8,168 nt of DNA from Draconibacterium orientale. GTDB taxonomy: Bacteria; Bacteroidota; Bacteroidia; Bacteroidales; UBA1556. The notes beneath the pieces are model-generated. The model was not told the DNA's origin. It worked only from the letters and a program-made list of their open reading frames with translations, and ran no database searches. The stretch is taken from assembly GCA_022736595.1 (NCBI GenBank), contig DZDC01000100.1, positions 1 through 8,168 of the forward strand, given 5' to 3'. Shown here one piece after another: positions 6,945 to 8,168 of this stretch (its first letter is position 1; every line of letters starts with the position of its first letter). The translations under genes and the position numbers were made by a program.

Positions 6945-6974
6945 GCTATTTTTAAAAATCCTAATCTTAAAATT

Positions 6975-7952
6975 TTGAACGTTCAAAAGCGCATATTTAA
7001 CCTTCAAACTTCTGAGCAATTCAACGCGTTGGCGTTGGAAATATTTCATTTTCAGTACCAACAAAATAGCCTGTATCGCCAATGGGTCGATTGTCTGAAT
7101 TTAAAGCCTTCGGAGGTAAAAGAAGTGGATCAAATTCCCTTCTTGCCCATTGAATTGTGGAAAAACCATCGGATACAATGCGGGAGCAAACCCGCGGAAG
7201 TGGTTTTTAAAAGCAGCGGTACGGGTAATGGGCAGCGATCGACTCATTACGTTACTGAGGCTAGGCTTTATGAGCAAAGTTTCCAAAAAGGATTTGCGCA
7301 TTTCTACGGCGACATTTCGGACTACCACCTATTGGCTTTGCTGCCTTCTTATTTGGAACAAGGAGAATCGTCCTTGGTGTATATGGCCCAGCAACTGATG
7401 CAAAAGGCTCAACGCGGTAGCGGATTCTATTTGAATAATCCCTCGGAATTGGCTCAAAAACTTCAGCAACTTAAGGAACAAGGGGCTAAGGTGATGCTGT
7501 TGGGAGTGAGCTATGCCTTGCTCGATTTTGTGGAGCAGTTTCCACTTTCATTTCCATCTTTAACGGTGATTGAAACCGGAGGTATGAAAGGAAGGCGTAA
7601 GGAATTGCTACGCGCTGAACTGCATAGCATTTTAAAACAGGGCTTTGATGTGCCTGCCATTCATTCGGAATATGGCATGACAGAGCTACTTTCGCAAGCT
7701 TATTCACAAGGTGGAGAACTCTTTCGGTGTCCGCCTTGGATGCAAATTAAAATTCGCGAAACCAACGATCCCTTGGCTTGGGCGCTTCCCGAACGCACCG
7801 GAGGTATTAATGTAATCGATTTGGCCAATGTCAACAGTTGCAGCTTTATAGCTACGCAAGACCTGGGCAAACTGCATCCTGATGGAAGTTTCGAGGTTTT
7901 AGGCCGCTTCGACCAAGCGGAGATGCGCGGTTGTAATCTTATGGTGGGTTAA
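6975..7952 (+). CDS. LuxE-like acyl-protein synthetase / acyltransferase
   Basis: Protein of 325 residues if started at the TTG at 6975. It belongs to the LuxE acyl-protein synthetase family, a compact version of the ANL adenylate-forming fold that activates an acyl group with ATP and moves it to a protein thiol. Visible motifs are FKSSGTGNG (P-loop-like, SSGTG at 80-84), ETGGMKGRRK (200-209), HSEYGMTE (230-237, the A5 motif), ATQDLG (293-298) and EVLGRFD near the end. The C-terminal ANL subdomain with the catalytic lysine is absent, as in LuxE. A cysteine in RGCN (C320) near the C-terminus may be the acyl acceptor. The open frame extends upstream to a TTG at 6912, but that start would lie before the predicted transcription start. 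There is no ATG in the N-terminal part. No lux genes are nearby. The native acyl substrate is unknown. Confidence 0.82.
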   Translation: MNVQKRIFNLQTSEQFNALALEIFHFQYQQNSLYRQWVDCLNLKPSEVKEVDQIPFLPIELWKNHRIQCGSKPAEVVFKSSGTGNGQRSTHYVTEARLYEQSFQKGFAHFYGDISDYHLLALLPSYLEQGESSLVYMAQQLMQKAQRGSGFYLNNPSELAQKLQQLKEQGAKVMLLGVSYALLDFVEQFPLSFPSLTVIETGGMKGRRKELLRAELHSILKQGFDVPAIHSEYGMTELLSQAYSQGGELFRCPPWMQIKIRETNDPLAWALPERTGGINVIDLANVNSCSFIATQDLGKLHPDGSFEVLGRFDQAEMRGCNLMVG

Positions 7953-7976
7953 ACCAAAATTGCCCTTTTGTGAAAT

Positions 7977-8027
7977 ACCAATTGTAATTATATTTTAATC
8001 CAAACTAAAATATAATTTTACAATGGT
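7977..8027. repeat. AT-rich inverted repeat / long hairpin
   Basis: Arms 7977-7997 and 8006-8027 pair with 12, 5 and 3 consecutive base pairs (20 in total). They are interrupted by a 2-nt bulge (8018-8019) and a 1-nt bulge (7980), and the loop is 8 nt (ATCCAAAC). It starts 24 bp after the stop of the LuxE-like gene, so it could act as a transcription terminator or protect an mRNA 3' end. It lacks a GC-rich stem and a following T tract, so it is not a canonical intrinsic terminator. It could also be a remnant of a small mobile element. Confidence 0.6.
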
Positions 8028-8168
8028 CAATGCCGATATTGAACTATTTTGAATGCATCATCGGTATAATTTGGATTAATGCTTTGATTTCAAAGTTTAA
8101 ATTGTGACAAAAAACTTAGTACATGACAAAAAGTTACAATAGATTTAAGATTCAACTATATTGTTGAT
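8028..8168. other. AT-rich non-coding tail
   Basis: No credible reading frame on either strand. Small structures are TTTGGATTAA at 8070-8079, complementary to 7995-8004; a dyad CTTTGA-TT-TCAAAG at 8082-8095; and TGACAAAAA repeated at 8105-8113 and 8124-8132. No exact TAnnTTTG box was found. It is probably the upstream region of a gene beyond the right edge. Confidence 0.5.

Noticed and set aside
6975..7952. Part of a bioluminescence (lux) operon
   Set aside because: The LuxE-like gene has no luciferase, reductase or thioesterase genes next to it, and the family is common in non-luminous Bacteroidota.
7953..8168. Insertion-sequence end or CRISPR leader
   Set aside because: There is no transposase frame, no target-site duplication that I can recognise, and no regularly spaced repeat array; only one hairpin and short dyads.

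Overview
The window is a piece of a Bacteroidota chromosome, probably from the Flavobacteriia or a related class. Five signs point there. The cell-elongation genes and a DUF4292 lipoprotein are of the type found in that phylum. A DUF7935-like membrane protein is present. Lipoprotein signal peptides are frequent. Strong Shine-Dalgarno sequences are absent. Boxes match the Bacteroidota -7 promoter consensus TAnnTTTG. I see no phage, insertion sequence, CRISPR array, tRNA or rRNA.

Positions 1-5684, + strand: a tightly packed gene run. It holds the last codons of a probable mreD, then mrdA (penicillin-binding protein 2), rodA (SEDS glycan polymerase), a long TPR lipoprotein and a DUF4292 lipoprotein. 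The junctions are 7, 5 and 17 bp gaps and an 8 bp overlap, so one transcript is likely. PBP2 and RodA form the glycan-polymerising and crosslinking core of the elongasome, and MreD is a membrane partner. The two lipoproteins are probably envelope-assembly factors. The DUF4292 protein looks like a LolA/LolB-type lipid or lipoprotein carrier.

Positions 5685-5783: a convergent gap with only weak hairpins.

Positions 5784-6908, - strand: two genes read right to left. The first encodes a small lipoprotein with an Asp/Gly-rich DGDGD motif. The second encodes a single-pass membrane protein with a cytoplasmic coiled coil, of a conserved but uncharacterised Bacteroidota family.

Positions 6909-6974: a compact divergent promoter region in which two -7-like boxes face each other as an imperfect inverted repeat. 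Positions 6975-7952, + strand: a LuxE-like acyl-protein synthetase/acyltransferase of the ANL adenylating fold, most likely starting at TTG. There are no luciferase or other lux genes around it.

Positions 7953-8168: AT-rich and without a gene. It starts with a 20 bp bulged hairpin whose loop is complementary to a segment further downstream.

I do not see a clear new defence or mobile system. The most interesting points are the attachment of a TPR/DUF4292 lipoprotein pair to the elongasome operon, the face-to-face promoter boxes, the candidate acyl-acceptor cysteine of the LuxE-like protein, and the structured tail.
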